From contig JAFMAW010000002.1 in assembly GCA_029784795.1 (NCBI GenBank), forward strand, positions 62,001 through 126,000: a stretch of 64,000 bases of DNA, read 5' to 3'. Of the stretch, positions 1 through 8,340 are shown in pieces (the first letter of the stretch is position 1; every line of letters starts with the position of its first letter). The notes under the pieces are model-generated. The model saw nothing but the letters and a program-made list of their open reading frames with translations, made no database searches and was not told the origin of the DNA. A program made the translations under genes and the position numbers. The stretch is from Nitrososphaerota archaeon. Lineage in GTDB: Archaea; Thermoproteota; Nitrososphaeria; Nitrososphaerales; UBA183.

Positions 1-1
1 C

Positions 2-511
2 GAGCTCGCCGACAGGCTCAGGCTGGTCAGGAACCACGGCCAGGTGCATGGCTACGACTCCAGGCACCTGGGGTACAACTACCGCCTGCCGGAGATGAGC
101 GCTGCCCTCGCGTCGGTCCAGATGGACAGGCTGGACGGGTTCCTGAAGGCGAGGGCCAGGAACGCGAAGTACCTCGGCGAGCGCCTTGCAGGGGTGCGGG
201 GGTCGAAGTTCACCCAGGCCTCCGCCGACAGGACGCACGTCTTCTATCTCTATACGCTGCACCTCGCGAAGAACAGGGACAAGGTCCAGCAGGCACTCAA
301 GGCGGCGGGGGTCGGATCTGCCGTTTACTGGCCGACCCCGGTGCACAGGACTCCCCTGTACAGCGAGCTCGGCTACGCTGAGAAAGAGCTGCCTGTGACC
401 GAAGACTCCGCGGGCCACGTCCTCTCCATCCCGGTCCACCCTGGCCTGACCCAGGACGAGCTCCAGACGGTGGCCGACTCGTTCCTGGCCGCAGCGCGCG
501 AGCACCTGTAG
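2..511 (+). CDS. DegT/DnrJ/EryC1/StrS-family aminotransferase, C-terminal part (5' end outside window)
   Basis: PLP-dependent sugar aminotransferase of the DegT/DnrJ/EryC1/StrS family, which aminates nucleotide-linked keto-sugars for surface glycans. The frame is open from the window edge. The residues RNHGQ, then GYNYRLPEMSAALASVQ, are the family signature just after the PLP-lysine segment, which lies outside. The C-terminal domain follows with a typical SIPVHPGLT motif near its end. A glycosyltransferase-like gene follows 13 bp downstream, fitting a glycan-synthesis operon. The exact sugar substrate cannot be told from this part. Confidence 0.9.
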   Translation, partial: ELADRLRLVRNHGQVHGYDSRHLGYNYRLPEMSAALASVQMDRLDGFLKARARNAKYLGERLAGVRGSKFTQASADRTHVFYLYTLHLAKNRDKVQQALKAAGVGSAVYWPTPVHRTPLYSELGYAEKELPVTEDSAGHVLSIPVHPGLTQDELQTVADSFLAAAREHL

Positions 512-524
512 AGGGAGGGCCCGC

Positions 525-1073
525 ATGAAGACATTCGTATCCATGATGTGCCATCCGGAGCGGGAGCCGAAGATAGACGTCCCCCAGGACGAGAGGTACG
601 AGCTCTACGTCAACAAGACCCCGAACTACGCCGAGGCGTACAAGCAGGCGATAGGGATGGCGCTGGAGAGGGGGGCAGACCTGGTGACGGCGGACACAGA
701 CGGCTACCACCCTGCGGCCGAAATCGCCAAGCTCGCCGCGGGGGATTTCGGGGACGGGGCGTTCCTCGTCCTCCCATACCGGGAGAACATAGGGTTCCAG
801 TCGAAGTCGTTTTCGTACTTCTTCTCCCTGCTCGAGAGGAGGCGGGTCAGGGACTCAACCAGCGGGCTCTGCAGGCTGTCGCTGGACCTGATGAGGTCCC
901 TCCCGCCCCTGAAGGCGACGGACATGACGGTCCACATCGAGATACTGAAGCGCGCCCTGAAGTCAGGGGCGCGGCTGGTCCAGTACGGGTACCTGTCATC
1001 GGCCAACGACGAGGCGGAGTCGAGGAGGACGAAGTACTACCAGCTGAAGCTCATCGGGGCGGCCTTCAGGTAG
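525..1073 (+). CDS. Glycosyltransferase family 2-like protein
   Basis: 182-residue protein with a shortened GT-A-like layout: an N-terminal strand (KTFVSMMCHP), a DTDGYHP segment around residue 58 resembling the DxD/DxDxQHxP nucleotide-sugar site of dolichyl-phosphate-mannose synthase relatives, and RENIGF...RRVRDSTSGLCR resembling the acceptor-side segment of that group. No membrane segment is visible. The start has a purine-rich GAGGGAGG stretch about 8 bp upstream and follows the aminotransferase closely, so the two are probably cotranscribed in surface-glycan synthesis. Similarity is by motif only; the substrate is unknown. Confidence 0.6.
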   Translation: MKTFVSMMCHPEREPKIDVPQDERYELYVNKTPNYAEAYKQAIGMALERGADLVTADTDGYHPAAEIAKLAAGDFGDGAFLVLPYRENIGFQSKSFSYFFSLLERRRVRDSTSGLCRLSLDLMRSLPPLKATDMTVHIEILKRALKSGARLVQYGYLSSANDEAESRRTKYYQLKLIGAAFR

Positions 1074-1187
1074 CCCCCAGACGTTGCCCCGGCGGGGATG
1101 GACATCGGCGGGCCGCGACAGAAGGCGGTCGGGTGGAACCGGCGCGTCCCAGCACTCTCCTTGACCGAGGCGGAAGGGAGCTCCCGG

Positions 1188-1439
1188 CTACCTCTCGGCG
1201 CGGCTCCCAAGCAGCACGAGCTTCGACTTCTGTCCTCGCGACCCGTCGCCTTCGGGCGATGAGCACGGGCAGTCCCGTCTGCACTCAACGGTAATCACGT
1301 GCCCGGTCGGCCAGTGGGGGACGCCCAGCAGCCTGCTGCGGGTCACGTGGTGCTTCCAGCGTCCCCCCTCGAACACCACTTCGTGGCCGCAGTTCCTGCA
1401 GCGGCCGAACTCAAGCCTGGCGAACTCAAGCCTGGCCAT
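1188..1439 (-). CDS. Small zinc-ribbon-like protein of unknown function
   Basis: 83 residues with CRNCG at the N-terminal side and a later CRRDCPC cluster, compatible with one bound zinc. A TATA-like CCTAATAAG sits about 20-25 bp upstream on the same strand and a GAGGGG precedes the ATG. The first residues are an exact tandem duplication (ARLEFARLEF) coded by a 15-bp DNA repeat, so the true start could be either copy. I do not recognise a family; the last third is low in similarity to anything familiar and could be a read-through tail. Confidence 0.4.
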   Translation of the reverse strand: MARLEFARLEFGRCRNCGHEVVFEGGRWKHHVTRSRLLGVPHWPTGHVITVECRRDCPCSSPEGDGSRGQKSKLVLLGSRAER

Positions 1440-1565
1440 CCCCTCTGAGGGATGCTTGCGGCTTATTAGGCGATAGGCGCGGGATGCGGGTAATGGTGCG
1501 GCGGGTCAGCTCTGCGGAGGTCGGCCCTTGCAAGGTCAGGGAAGCAGTCGGGCGGCTGGGATAAG

Positions 1566-1874
1566 ATGGAGCATGCGCGCCGGGGGGTTGGGTCCCTGGG
1601 ACGGTCGAAGTTGGTGCGGACGGTGGTCTGTCTTCTGGCAGCCGCGGGGTGCTTCGCGGTCGCGCTGAGCCAGTATGAAGTCTACGCGCAGCCTTCCACT
1701 CGGTACTGCACCAGCCCGGTTCTCAGCGCGCCGTTTCCCTGCGACATCGGGGCGGTCGGCGTGGCGTTCATCTTCGCGCTGGCTGCCCTGGCGCTCCTGG
1801 CGATGGGCGTCCGGGGGGCGCTGAGGAACATGAGGGGGTCGGGCCGGGTCCGCAGCGGGGGCGACTGGGCATGA
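1566..1874 (+). CDS. Small two-span membrane protein
   Basis: 102 residues with hydrophobic segments at about 20-35 and 63-83, separated by a loop with two cysteines that could form an extracytoplasmic disulfide. Short basic tail (RVRSGG). No recognised family. It lies alone between a zinc protein on the other strand and rpoP, with no clear operon partner. Confidence 0.45.
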   Translation: MEHARRGVGSLGRSKLVRTVVCLLAAAGCFAVALSQYEVYAQPSTRYCTSPVLSAPFPCDIGAVGVAFIFALAALALLAMGVRGALRNMRGSGRVRSGGDWA

Positions 1875-1970
1875 CCGCCAGCCGAGCCTTCGCTCCGAGG
1901 GCTGATGAGCCGTTCGACCCGGTCGCTAGCATAAGATAGAAATACGAGGGGAGGCGGGCGAATCAACGAA

Positions 1971-2183
1971 TTGAGCGAAGCTACCCCCGCGCCAGCCCCG
2001 GAGACGACGCCGAAAGAGCAGCCAGCCAAGGTCTTCGCGGGTGCGGTATACGAGTGCGTGCGGTGCGGGACCAAGACCACCCAGGAGGAGCTTTCGAGGC
2101 TCCCCGAAGTGAAGTGCATCTGCGGCTACAGGGTCTTCCGAAAGGTGCGGCCGTCTGTCGTCAAGCAGATCAAAGCCGTCTGA
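1971..2183 (+). CDS. rpoP: DNA-directed RNA polymerase subunit P (Rpo12)
   Basis: Small zinc-binding subunit of archaeal RNA polymerase (Rpo12, homologue of Rpb12), which helps hold the Rpb3/Rpb10-like platform together. After a proline-rich N-terminal tail of about 23 residues comes the family core: YECVRCG, then KCICGYRVF, then KVRPSVVKQIKA at the C-terminus. Three cysteines of the ribbon (CxxC...CxC) are visible, as in other RpoP proteins. The start is TTG; no ATG is available before the core. The gene is isolated from other polymerase genes here. Confidence 0.9.
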   Translation: MSEATPAPAPETTPKEQPAKVFAGAVYECVRCGTKTTQEELSRLPEVKCICGYRVFRKVRPSVVKQIKAV

Positions 2184-2225
2184 GCGGCCTTCCAATCCTT
2201 CGTCGATTGTCTATCCATAGTTCAC

Positions 2226-2237
2226 AGGTTTAATTAG
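2226..2237 (+). promoter_or_regulatory. TATA-like box upstream of HMG-CoA synthase
   Basis: GGTTTAATTAG lies about 35-45 bp before the start codon used. With archaeal spacing the transcript would begin near 2257, giving a very short leader. It would drive the three-gene mevalonate operon. Confidence 0.5.
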
Positions 2238-2273
2238 CCGCTGCAATGCGGCGGTCTGACCGCTTTGTATCTG

Positions 2274-3308
2274 ATGCAGAGCAAGGAGAGGGCAGCCATA
2301 CTGGGGTATGGGGCCTACGTCCCATACTACAGGCTCCCGACCACCGAGATAGCGCGCGTCTGGAAGGGGGGAGGTTCCGGGCCCAACGTGGAGAAGGCAG
2401 TGGCCGCCATTGACGAGGACACCGTGACCATGGCAATCGAGGCGTCGCGGTACGCCATGAAGATGGCCGGGACGGATAAGCTGGGCGCAGTCTTCGTGGG
2501 GACCGAGTCGAAGCCCTACGCCGTGAAGCCCTCAAGCACCATGGTCGCCCAGGCCCTGGGCCAGCACCACACCCTGGCCGCTGACCTGGAGTTCGCCTGC
2601 AAGGCCGGGACCGAGGCGATGCAGATAGTCACCGGGCTGGTGGGGTCGGGGATGATCGAGGCGGGGCTCGCTGTGGGGATGGACACCGCCCAGGGGAGGC
2701 CCGGGGACGACCTCGAGTACACGGCCGCGAGCGGGGGGGCAGCCTATGTGATAGGCAGGATGTCAAAGAAGGCGCTGGCGGTCATCGACTGCAGCACTTC
2801 GTTCGTTTCAGACACAGGGGACTTTTGGAGGCGGGCCCACGAGAGGTATCCGCGGCACCTCTCCAGGTTCACGGGTGAACCGGCGTACTTCTATCACATC
2901 GAGAACTCCGTAAAGACGCTCTTCGAAGAGACCGGGCACAAACCGTCGGACTTCAAGTACGCGGTCTTCCACCAGCCGAACCCTAGGTTCCCCGTCGAGG
3001 TGGCCTCCAGGCTGGGGTTCACCATGGAGCAGATCAAGACAGGGCTCCTCAACCCGCTGATAGGGAACACCTACTCCGGGAGCTCCCCCATAGGGCTGGC
3101 CGCCGTCCTGGACGAGGCCCAACCAGGGGACAAGATACTCGTGGCGAGCTTCGGCTCGGGGGCGGGTTCCGACGCTTTCTGCATTGAGGTTTTGGAAGGG
3201 GTCACTGGTGCGAGGGGGGTGAACCCCACTGTGAGGTCGATGCTGGAGCGGAGCACCAAGATCGATTACTCCACATACTCGAAGTTCAGGGACAAGCTGC
3301 ACAAGTAG
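2274..3308 (+). CDS. Hydroxymethylglutaryl-CoA synthase (archaeal type)
   Basis: Condenses acetyl-CoA with acetoacetyl-CoA to HMG-CoA, the committed carbon step toward mevalonate and archaeal isoprenoid lipids. The family start GYGAYVPYYR is at residues 11-20, a TESKPYAVKP segment carries the candidate general acid, and the nucleophile Cys109 sits in EFACKAGTEA; FHQPN supplies the conserved histidine. Length (344 residues) is normal. A TTG nine bases upstream is also possible. The next two genes are the acetoacetyl-CoA thiolase and the DUF35 OB-fold protein, the three known partners of the archaeal thiolase/HMGS complex in which the DUF35 protein bridges the two enzymes. Confidence 0.95.
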   Translation: MQSKERAAILGYGAYVPYYRLPTTEIARVWKGGGSGPNVEKAVAAIDEDTVTMAIEASRYAMKMAGTDKLGAVFVGTESKPYAVKPSSTMVAQALGQHHTLAADLEFACKAGTEAMQIVTGLVGSGMIEAGLAVGMDTAQGRPGDDLEYTAASGGAAYVIGRMSKKALAVIDCSTSFVSDTGDFWRRAHERYPRHLSRFTGEPAYFYHIENSVKTLFEETGHKPSDFKYAVFHQPNPRFPVEVASRLGFTMEQIKTGLLNPLIGNTYSGSSPIGLAAVLDEAQPGDKILVASFGSGAGSDAFCIEVLEGVTGARGVNPTVRSMLERSTKIDYSTYSKFRDKLHK

Positions 3309-3316
3309 GCGATAGT

Positions 3317-4480
3317 GTGAGCGGACAAAGGGCGTACGTGGCCTCGGTCGGGATGACCCCCATCGGGGACCACTGGGGCAAGTCCATCCTGGACCTGGCC
3401 GTCGACGCATCGAGGGGTGCTCTGGCAGGGCTGGGGGGGAAGAAGGTCGACCAGGTGATAGTCGGGAACATGTTCAGCGCCGTGGGCGCAAGCCAGGAGC
3501 ACCTGGGGGCCCTGGTGACCAGCGCTCTGGGGCTTAGGGGGACGCCGGCGTTCAAGGTGGAGGCGGCCTGCGCGTCCGGGGGGTCGGCGTTCAACACAGG
3601 GTACAGGCTGGTGAAGTCTGGGGCGATAGGGAGCGCCCTGGTCATAGGGGTCGAGAAGATGCGAGACCTCGAGCCAGAGGAGGCGTCCCGGGCCCTGGCC
3701 ATGGCGGAGTCGGCCGAGTACACCCAGTTCGTCGGCGCGACATTCGCGGCCCTCAACGGCCTCCTGGCCAGGCTCTACATGGAGCAGGAGAACGTCACCA
3801 GGGACGAGCTGAGCGCGATGCCCGTGCTGGACCACGCCAACGCCGTCACCGCCGCCCATGCGCAGTTCAGGAAGGCCATCACCCCCGAGGTGGTGTCCAG
3901 ATCCGCCCTCATCTCCGACCCGCTGAGGCTCTTCGACTGCGCCCCGGTGGGGGACGGGGCCGCGGCGGCCCTGATCGTGAACGACGACGCCCTGGCGGGG
4001 GCCAAGGGGGGGCACGTCGAGATCCTTGGAGGGAAGATCGCGACCACCGAGTTCAGCGTGTACGAGAGGGAAGACATGCTCGACTTCCTGGCCACGAAGG
4101 AGGCGTTCAAGGGGGCCATGGCGGAGGCAGGGCTGGCCCCAGGCAAGCTGAGCCTGGCGGAGGTGCACGACGCCTTCTCCGTGGTCGGCGCGCTCTCACT
4201 GGAAGCCATGGGGTACTCGAAGCGCGGCCAGGGCTCCAAGGACGCCAAGGCAGGGAAGTACTCGATGGACGGCGAGCTCCCCATCAACACCTTCGGGGGG
4301 CTGAAGGCCCGGGGGCACCCGGTTGGCGCGACCGGGATGTACCAGATAGCGGAGGCCTTCCTCCAGCTGGCTGGGAAGGCGGGGAAGAACCAGGTGGAAG
4401 GGGCGCAGTACGCCGCCACCCAGAACATCGGAGGGGTGGACTCCACCAGCGCGGTGCACGTCTTCGGGAGGGCTTCGTAG
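3317..4480 (+). CDS. Acetyl-CoA C-acetyltransferase (archaeal thiolase)
   Basis: Makes acetoacetyl-CoA for the neighbouring HMG-CoA synthase. The nucleophile Cys85 lies in EAACASGGS and the C-terminal GGLKARGHPVGATG motif carries the catalytic histidine. Length 387 residues is normal for archaeal thiolases that work in the HMGS-DUF35 complex, so substrate channelling is expected. The GTG start is 8 bp after the synthase stop, and the stop codon is directly followed by the start of the DUF35 gene, indicating tight translational coupling. Confidence 0.95.
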   Translation: MSGQRAYVASVGMTPIGDHWGKSILDLAVDASRGALAGLGGKKVDQVIVGNMFSAVGASQEHLGALVTSALGLRGTPAFKVEAACASGGSAFNTGYRLVKSGAIGSALVIGVEKMRDLEPEEASRALAMAESAEYTQFVGATFAALNGLLARLYMEQENVTRDELSAMPVLDHANAVTAAHAQFRKAITPEVVSRSALISDPLRLFDCAPVGDGAAAALIVNDDALAGAKGGHVEILGGKIATTEFSVYEREDMLDFLATKEAFKGAMAEAGLAPGKLSLAEVHDAFSVVGALSLEAMGYSKRGQGSKDAKAGKYSMDGELPINTFGGLKARGHPVGATGMYQIAEAFLQLAGKAGKNQVEGAQYAATQNIGGVDSTSAVHVFGRAS

Positions 4481-4867
4481 TTGGCCATACAGTACTGGAG
4501 GATAAGGGACAGGTACTACCGGCTCATCGGGAGCAGGTGCGGGGCCTGCGGGTCCGAGTTCTTCCCTCCTGTCTACAGGTGCAAGAAGTGCGGGTCCGAG
4601 GACATCGCCGACAGGGAGATGCCCAGGACAGGCAAGATACTGACGCACACCCTGCTCCACGAGCCGCTCCCAGGGTTCGAGGCCCTGGCCCCGTTCTACC
4701 TCGCCGTGGTGAAGCTCGACAACGGGGCGAAGGTGCTCACCCAGATAGTCGACTCACCCCCTGATGCGGTGAAGTCGGGGGCCAAGGTCAGGGCGGTTGT
4801 GAGGAGGGCCAAGGTGGACGGAGACTCGGGGCAGATCTTCTACGGCTACAAGTTCGTGGTGGAGTAG
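4481..4867 (+). CDS. DUF35 zinc-ribbon/OB-fold protein of the thiolase-HMGS complex
   Basis: 128 residues. An N-terminal rubredoxin-like zinc ribbon with Cys20, Cys23, Cys34 and Cys37 (CGAC...CKKC) is followed by an OB fold with the usual GFEALAPFYLAVVKLDNG stretch. In characterised archaea this protein scaffolds thiolase and HMG-CoA synthase and shares the CoA site; the gene order here says the same. It starts at a TTG touching the thiolase stop codon. It is not itself an enzyme as far as the family is known. Confidence 0.92.
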   Translation: MAIQYWRIRDRYYRLIGSRCGACGSEFFPPVYRCKKCGSEDIADREMPRTGKILTHTLLHEPLPGFEALAPFYLAVVKLDNGAKVLTQIVDSPPDAVKSGAKVRAVVRRAKVDGDSGQIFYGYKFVVE

Positions 4868-4872
4868 GCCGC

Positions 4873-5461
4873 TCAGGGCGCCTCCCGCATGACGACGTTG
4901 CTCTTCCCGTAGGGCCCGACGACCTCGAACCCCTCCCTCTCGAACATCGACTTCGTCCCGAACCAGGCCGCCAGCGCCCCCCTGTGGGTAATCGGATACG
5001 CCTCCACTGTCCCTCCACCCCGGGCTCTGATGGAGTGAGTCCAGGGCGGCCGCCAGGGCCAGCTTGGCGACCTCTCTGCGCCGGTACGCCCTGTCGACGG
5101 ACAGGCAGGTGACCCTCCAGATCTTCTCCCCTCCGTCAGGCCCGAGGGCCTTGTAGCTTCTGGCCACGTCGACCCTGGGGAGCTCCTCCCTGGGGCCGTA
5201 CTGGCACCACCCTACGGGCTCCGCGCCGTCGTACACCAGGATGCCGTGGGCCCGCCCCTGCTCGACGAGAGGCTTCTTCTCGTCCCGGTTCCTCCTGGCC
5301 TTCCGCTCCAAAGGCCACCCCCTGGTCTCCTTCGGGGGCCGCTCCCGCTGATAGTAGATGCACCAGCAGACCCCCCACTCGCCATGCTTGCCGAAGAGCT
5401 TCTGGAAGTCGGGCTAAGTCTCCTTCGAGAGCTCCCGCGTGTAGAAGTCGGGCCGGGGCAC
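4873..5461 (-). pseudogene. GNAT acetyltransferase gene with a nonsense codon and a frameshift
   Basis: Reading leftwards from a GTG at 5461, the frame gives PRPDFYTRELSKET, then an in-frame TAG at 5414-5416, then PDFQKLFGKHGEW and GVCWCIYYQRERPP, a typical GNAT N-terminal layout. The stop replaces what is probably a tryptophan codon (TGG to TAG). The frame continues through WRVTCLSVDRAYRRREVAKLAL, the acetyl-CoA binding segment, until about 5030. There the meaning shifts one frame and continues as RARGGGTVEAYPITHRG to FEREGFEVVGPYGKSN and a TGA at 4873. Joined, the product is a complete GNAT of about 195 residues. Two lesions suggest a dead gene; sequencing error at one of them cannot be excluded. 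Confidence 0.8.
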
Positions 5462-5564
5462 GCCCTGGCATGCGGCCGGGGGCGTTAACTGCGTCGCGCC
5501 TGAGCCAAGGGATCCCGGAGAGCCACGACAGTTAAGACGAATGCGGCGGCAAGGGTGCGGGGCG

Positions 5565-6875
5565 ATGGCATACACAGAGCTCGTGCTCGCGTCATTCCTG
5601 CTCATAGCGCTGGCCTCGGTCCTGATATCCAGGAAGGTCAAGACGCCCTATACCATCCTCCTGGTGCTGATGGGGCTGATCCTGGCCGCCGTCCCTGTGG
5701 CGGGGTTCACCGGGCTGACAGGCTTCTTCACGACCCTGGCGAACGAGCAGCTGTTCGTGGGGCTCGTCCTCCCGCCGATACTCTTCGAGAGCGTCATGAG
5801 CATCAAGGCTGCCGACTTCCGGGCGGTCTACAGGCACGCCTTCGTGATGGCCACCGTGGGGGTCCTGATCTCCGTCCTGGTGGTGGGGGTGGTCCTGTGG
5901 AAGGTGGTCGGCTTCTCCCCGCTCGTGTCCTTCCTCTTCGCCGCGCTGATCTCTCCCACGGACGTGGCCACGGTCCTCGAGGTCTTCGCCAGGGTGAACG
6001 TCCCGTCGAAGCTCGCCGCCCTGGTGGAGATGGAGTCTGTCTTCAACGACCCGACAGGCATCGCCGTGTTCACCGTCGTCCTGACCTCTTCGGCGGCCGC
6101 AGGCCTTCAGCCGGTGAGCGCCCTTGCCACCTTCACCTACATCCTCACGGCAGGGATGCTCGTCGGGTTTGGCGTGGCCTGGGGGGCGCGCCAGGTCCAG
6201 CCATTGGTCACCGACGCGGTGACCCAGGTGGTGCTGACTCTGGTGGCGGTCTACGGCTCCTTCGCCCTGGCATCGGCCATAGGGGCGTCGGGGCTGATAG
6301 CCGTCGCCGTCACGGGGCTCTTCTACGGGAACACGGTCCTGCTGAACATAGAGAGCAAGAAGGTGGGGGACGTCACCAGGGAGTTCTGGAGCATCATCGC
6401 GTTCGTGGCGAACGCCGCGGCCTTCTTCTTCATCGGGGTCAGCACCAACATATTCCTCCTGGCCACGAGCGTGGGCGCGTTCGTGGTGGCCTACGGGGTG
6501 GTGGTCATGGCCAGGATAACGTCGGTCTACCCTATCCTCAGCATCATGAAGGTGGAAGGGCGGGAGACCGCCTCCAGCTGGATGAACGTCTCGACCCTGG
6601 GGGGGATGAGGGGGGCCCTGGCCATAGCCCTCGTCTCCGCCGTCCCCCTGGCGGCCAGGCAGCCCGTGGCGACCCTGACCTTCGGCGTGGTGATGCTGAG
6701 CATCCTCCTCCAGGGGCCCCTCCTCGAGCGCTACGCCAACAGGGTGTTCGGCCACCAGGAGACCCTGCAATCAGGCGAGGCTGACGAGGCGCCCCCGGCC
6801 CGGAGGCCGGCCCAGACCTCCGCGGAGCCTTTATCACCGGAGCCCGAAGAGCGGGACGACGATGAGCTTCGATGA
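5565..6875 (+). CDS. Na+(K+)/H+ antiporter, CPA1/NhaP family
   Basis: Integral membrane exchanger with about 12 spans predicted from the hydrophobic profile. The SPTDVATVLE and FNDPTGIAVF segments carry the paired Asn-Asp and Asp residues of CPA1 transport sites. The cytoplasmic tail after residue about 405 is hydrophilic, rich in Glu, Pro and Arg. ATG 5565 is preferred over the ATG at 5541 because the first span begins directly after it and the extra residues (RRQGCGA) look non-native. The 3' end overlaps the glycyl-tRNA synthetase start by 14 bp, so both are likely on one transcript. Confidence 0.9.
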   Translation: MAYTELVLASFLLIALASVLISRKVKTPYTILLVLMGLILAAVPVAGFTGLTGFFTTLANEQLFVGLVLPPILFESVMSIKAADFRAVYRHAFVMATVGVLISVLVVGVVLWKVVGFSPLVSFLFAALISPTDVATVLEVFARVNVPSKLAALVEMESVFNDPTGIAVFTVVLTSSAAAGLQPVSALATFTYILTAGMLVGFGVAWGARQVQPLVTDAVTQVVLTLVAVYGSFALASAIGASGLIAVAVTGLFYGNTVLLNIESKKVGDVTREFWSIIAFVANAAAFFFIGVSTNIFLLATSVGAFVVAYGVVVMARITSVYPILSIMKVEGRETASSWMNVSTLGGMRGALAIALVSAVPLAARQPVATLTFGVVMLSILLQGPLLERYANRVFGHQETLQSGEADEAPPARRPAQTSAEPLSPEPEERDDDELR

Positions 6876-8340
6876 GATAGTCAGGCTGGGGCAGCAGAGA
6901 GGGTTCTTCTTCAAGACGGCGGAGAGCTACCCCAACACCCCGGCCGGGTTCCTGGACTACGGGCCCCAGGGGGTCGGCCTGAAGAACAGGATGGTGGAGC
7001 TCTGGCGCCGCGTGGTGGTCAAGAGGGACGGGATGCTCGAGATAGACGGGTCCCAGATACTCCCCAGGGCGGTCTTCGAGGCGTCGGGGCACCTCTCCAG
7101 CTTCACCGACCCCTTCGTGAAGTGCGCGAAGTGCGGCTCCGTCTTCCGGCCGGACAAGCTCATCGAGGAGAAGACAGGCAAGGGGGTCCCTGAGAAGCTC
7201 GGCGACGCCGAGTACGACCAGGAGATGGAGCGGTCCGGGGTGAAGTGCCTGAAGTGCGGGTCCAGGCTCTCCGGGACGACCAGGTTCAACATGATGTTCA
7301 AGGTGGGGATCGGGCCCGCCCAGGAGGAGGCCTACCTGAGGCCGGAGACCTGTCAGAGCATATTCGTCGACTTCCCGCTACTCTTCAAGACCCAGAGGGT
7401 CAAGCTCCCCGTGGGGATCGCCCAGGTGGGGCGGAGCTTCAGGAACGAGATCGCCCCGAGGCAGGCGCTGATCAGGCTCAGGGAGCTCAACCAGGCGGAG
7501 GTGGAGGTGTTCTTCAACCCGAAGAAGGCCGACGACCCGCGCTTCGACGCTTCGCTGGACAAGGCCCTGTCGTTCAGGCTCCCGGACGGGACGGACGCGA
7601 GGATGACCGTGGGCGAGGCGAGGGAGAAGGGGGTGGTCCCGCACAAGCTGGCGGGGCACTATCTGGCGCTGATCGCGGGGTTCTACGAGGACGCCGGCAT
7701 CGGACCAGATGCCATCAGGTTCAGGGTCCTGGCAGAGGAGGACAGGGCGTTCTACTCGAGGGCTGCCTTCGACCTCGAAGCGAAACTCTCCTGGGGGTGG
7801 GTGGAGCTGGTGGCCTGCAACTACCGGGGGGACTTCGACCTCGGAGGGCATGCGAGGGTGAGCGGGAGCAACTTCACAGTAGACGACGACGGGGAGAAGG
7901 TCCTTCCGCACGTCTTCGAGCTGTCCCTCGGCATAGACAGGAGCATGTTCGCCGTGATGGAGTCGTCGATGAAGGGGGAGGGGGAGAGGAGGGTGATGGC
8001 GCTGCGGCCCTACCTGTCTCCAACCCAGGTGTGCGTGTTCCCGCTGGTGAACAAGGACGGACTGCAGGAGGGGGCGCGGAGGGTCTACGAGGACCTCAGG
8101 GAGTCCTTCGACGCTTTCTACGACGAGTCCGGGGGGATAGGGAGGCGCTACGCCCGGGCGGATGAGGCCGCGGTCCCCGCCTGCGTCACATTCGACTACG
8201 ACTCGCTGAAGGACGGGACCGTCACCCTCCGCGACAGGGACACGAGGGCCCAGGAGAGGGTGTCTGTACCCGAACTAAGGTCGAGGCTCGCGGAGCTGAC
8301 CCGCAGCCCCGCTATAGGGAAGAGAGGGCCAGGTAGATAG
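6862..8340 (+). CDS. glyS: Glycyl-tRNA synthetase (class II, archaeal/eukaryal homodimer type)
   Basis: Charges tRNA-Gly. The 492-residue protein starts with RGFFFKTAESY and the GFLDYGPQGVGLKNRM segment of motif 1, then has a zinc-binding insert with two CxxCG pairs (CAKCG, CLKCG), RPETCQSIFVDF and RNEIAPRQ of motif 2, and SLGIDRSMFA of motif 3, then a C-terminal anticodon-binding domain. It overlaps the antiporter gene upstream and ends inside the tail of the convergent DUF92 gene. Short for eukaryal relatives but normal for archaea. Confidence 0.95.
   Translation: MSFDEIVRLGQQRGFFFKTAESYPNTPAGFLDYGPQGVGLKNRMVELWRRVVVKRDGMLEIDGSQILPRAVFEASGHLSSFTDPFVKCAKCGSVFRPDKLIEEKTGKGVPEKLGDAEYDQEMERSGVKCLKCGSRLSGTTRFNMMFKVGIGPAQEEAYLRPETCQSIFVDFPLLFKTQRVKLPVGIAQVGRSFRNEIAPRQALIRLRELNQAEVEVFFNPKKADDPRFDASLDKALSFRLPDGTDARMTVGEAREKGVVPHKLAGHYLALIAGFYEDAGIGPDAIRFRVLAEEDRAFYSRAAFDLEAKLSWGWVELVACNYRGDFDLGGHARVSGSNFTVDDDGEKVLPHVFELSLGIDRSMFAVMESSMKGEGERRVMALRPYLSPTQVCVFPLVNKDGLQEGARRVYEDLRESFDAFYDESGGIGRRYARADEAAVPACVTFDYDSLKDGTVTLRDRDTRAQERVSVPELRSRLAELTRSPAIGKRGPGR

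Noticed and set aside
5414..5416. UAG as pyrrolysine in the GNAT gene
   Set aside because: A second lesion (frameshift near 5030) in the same gene makes decay the simpler reading, and no pyl genes are in the window.
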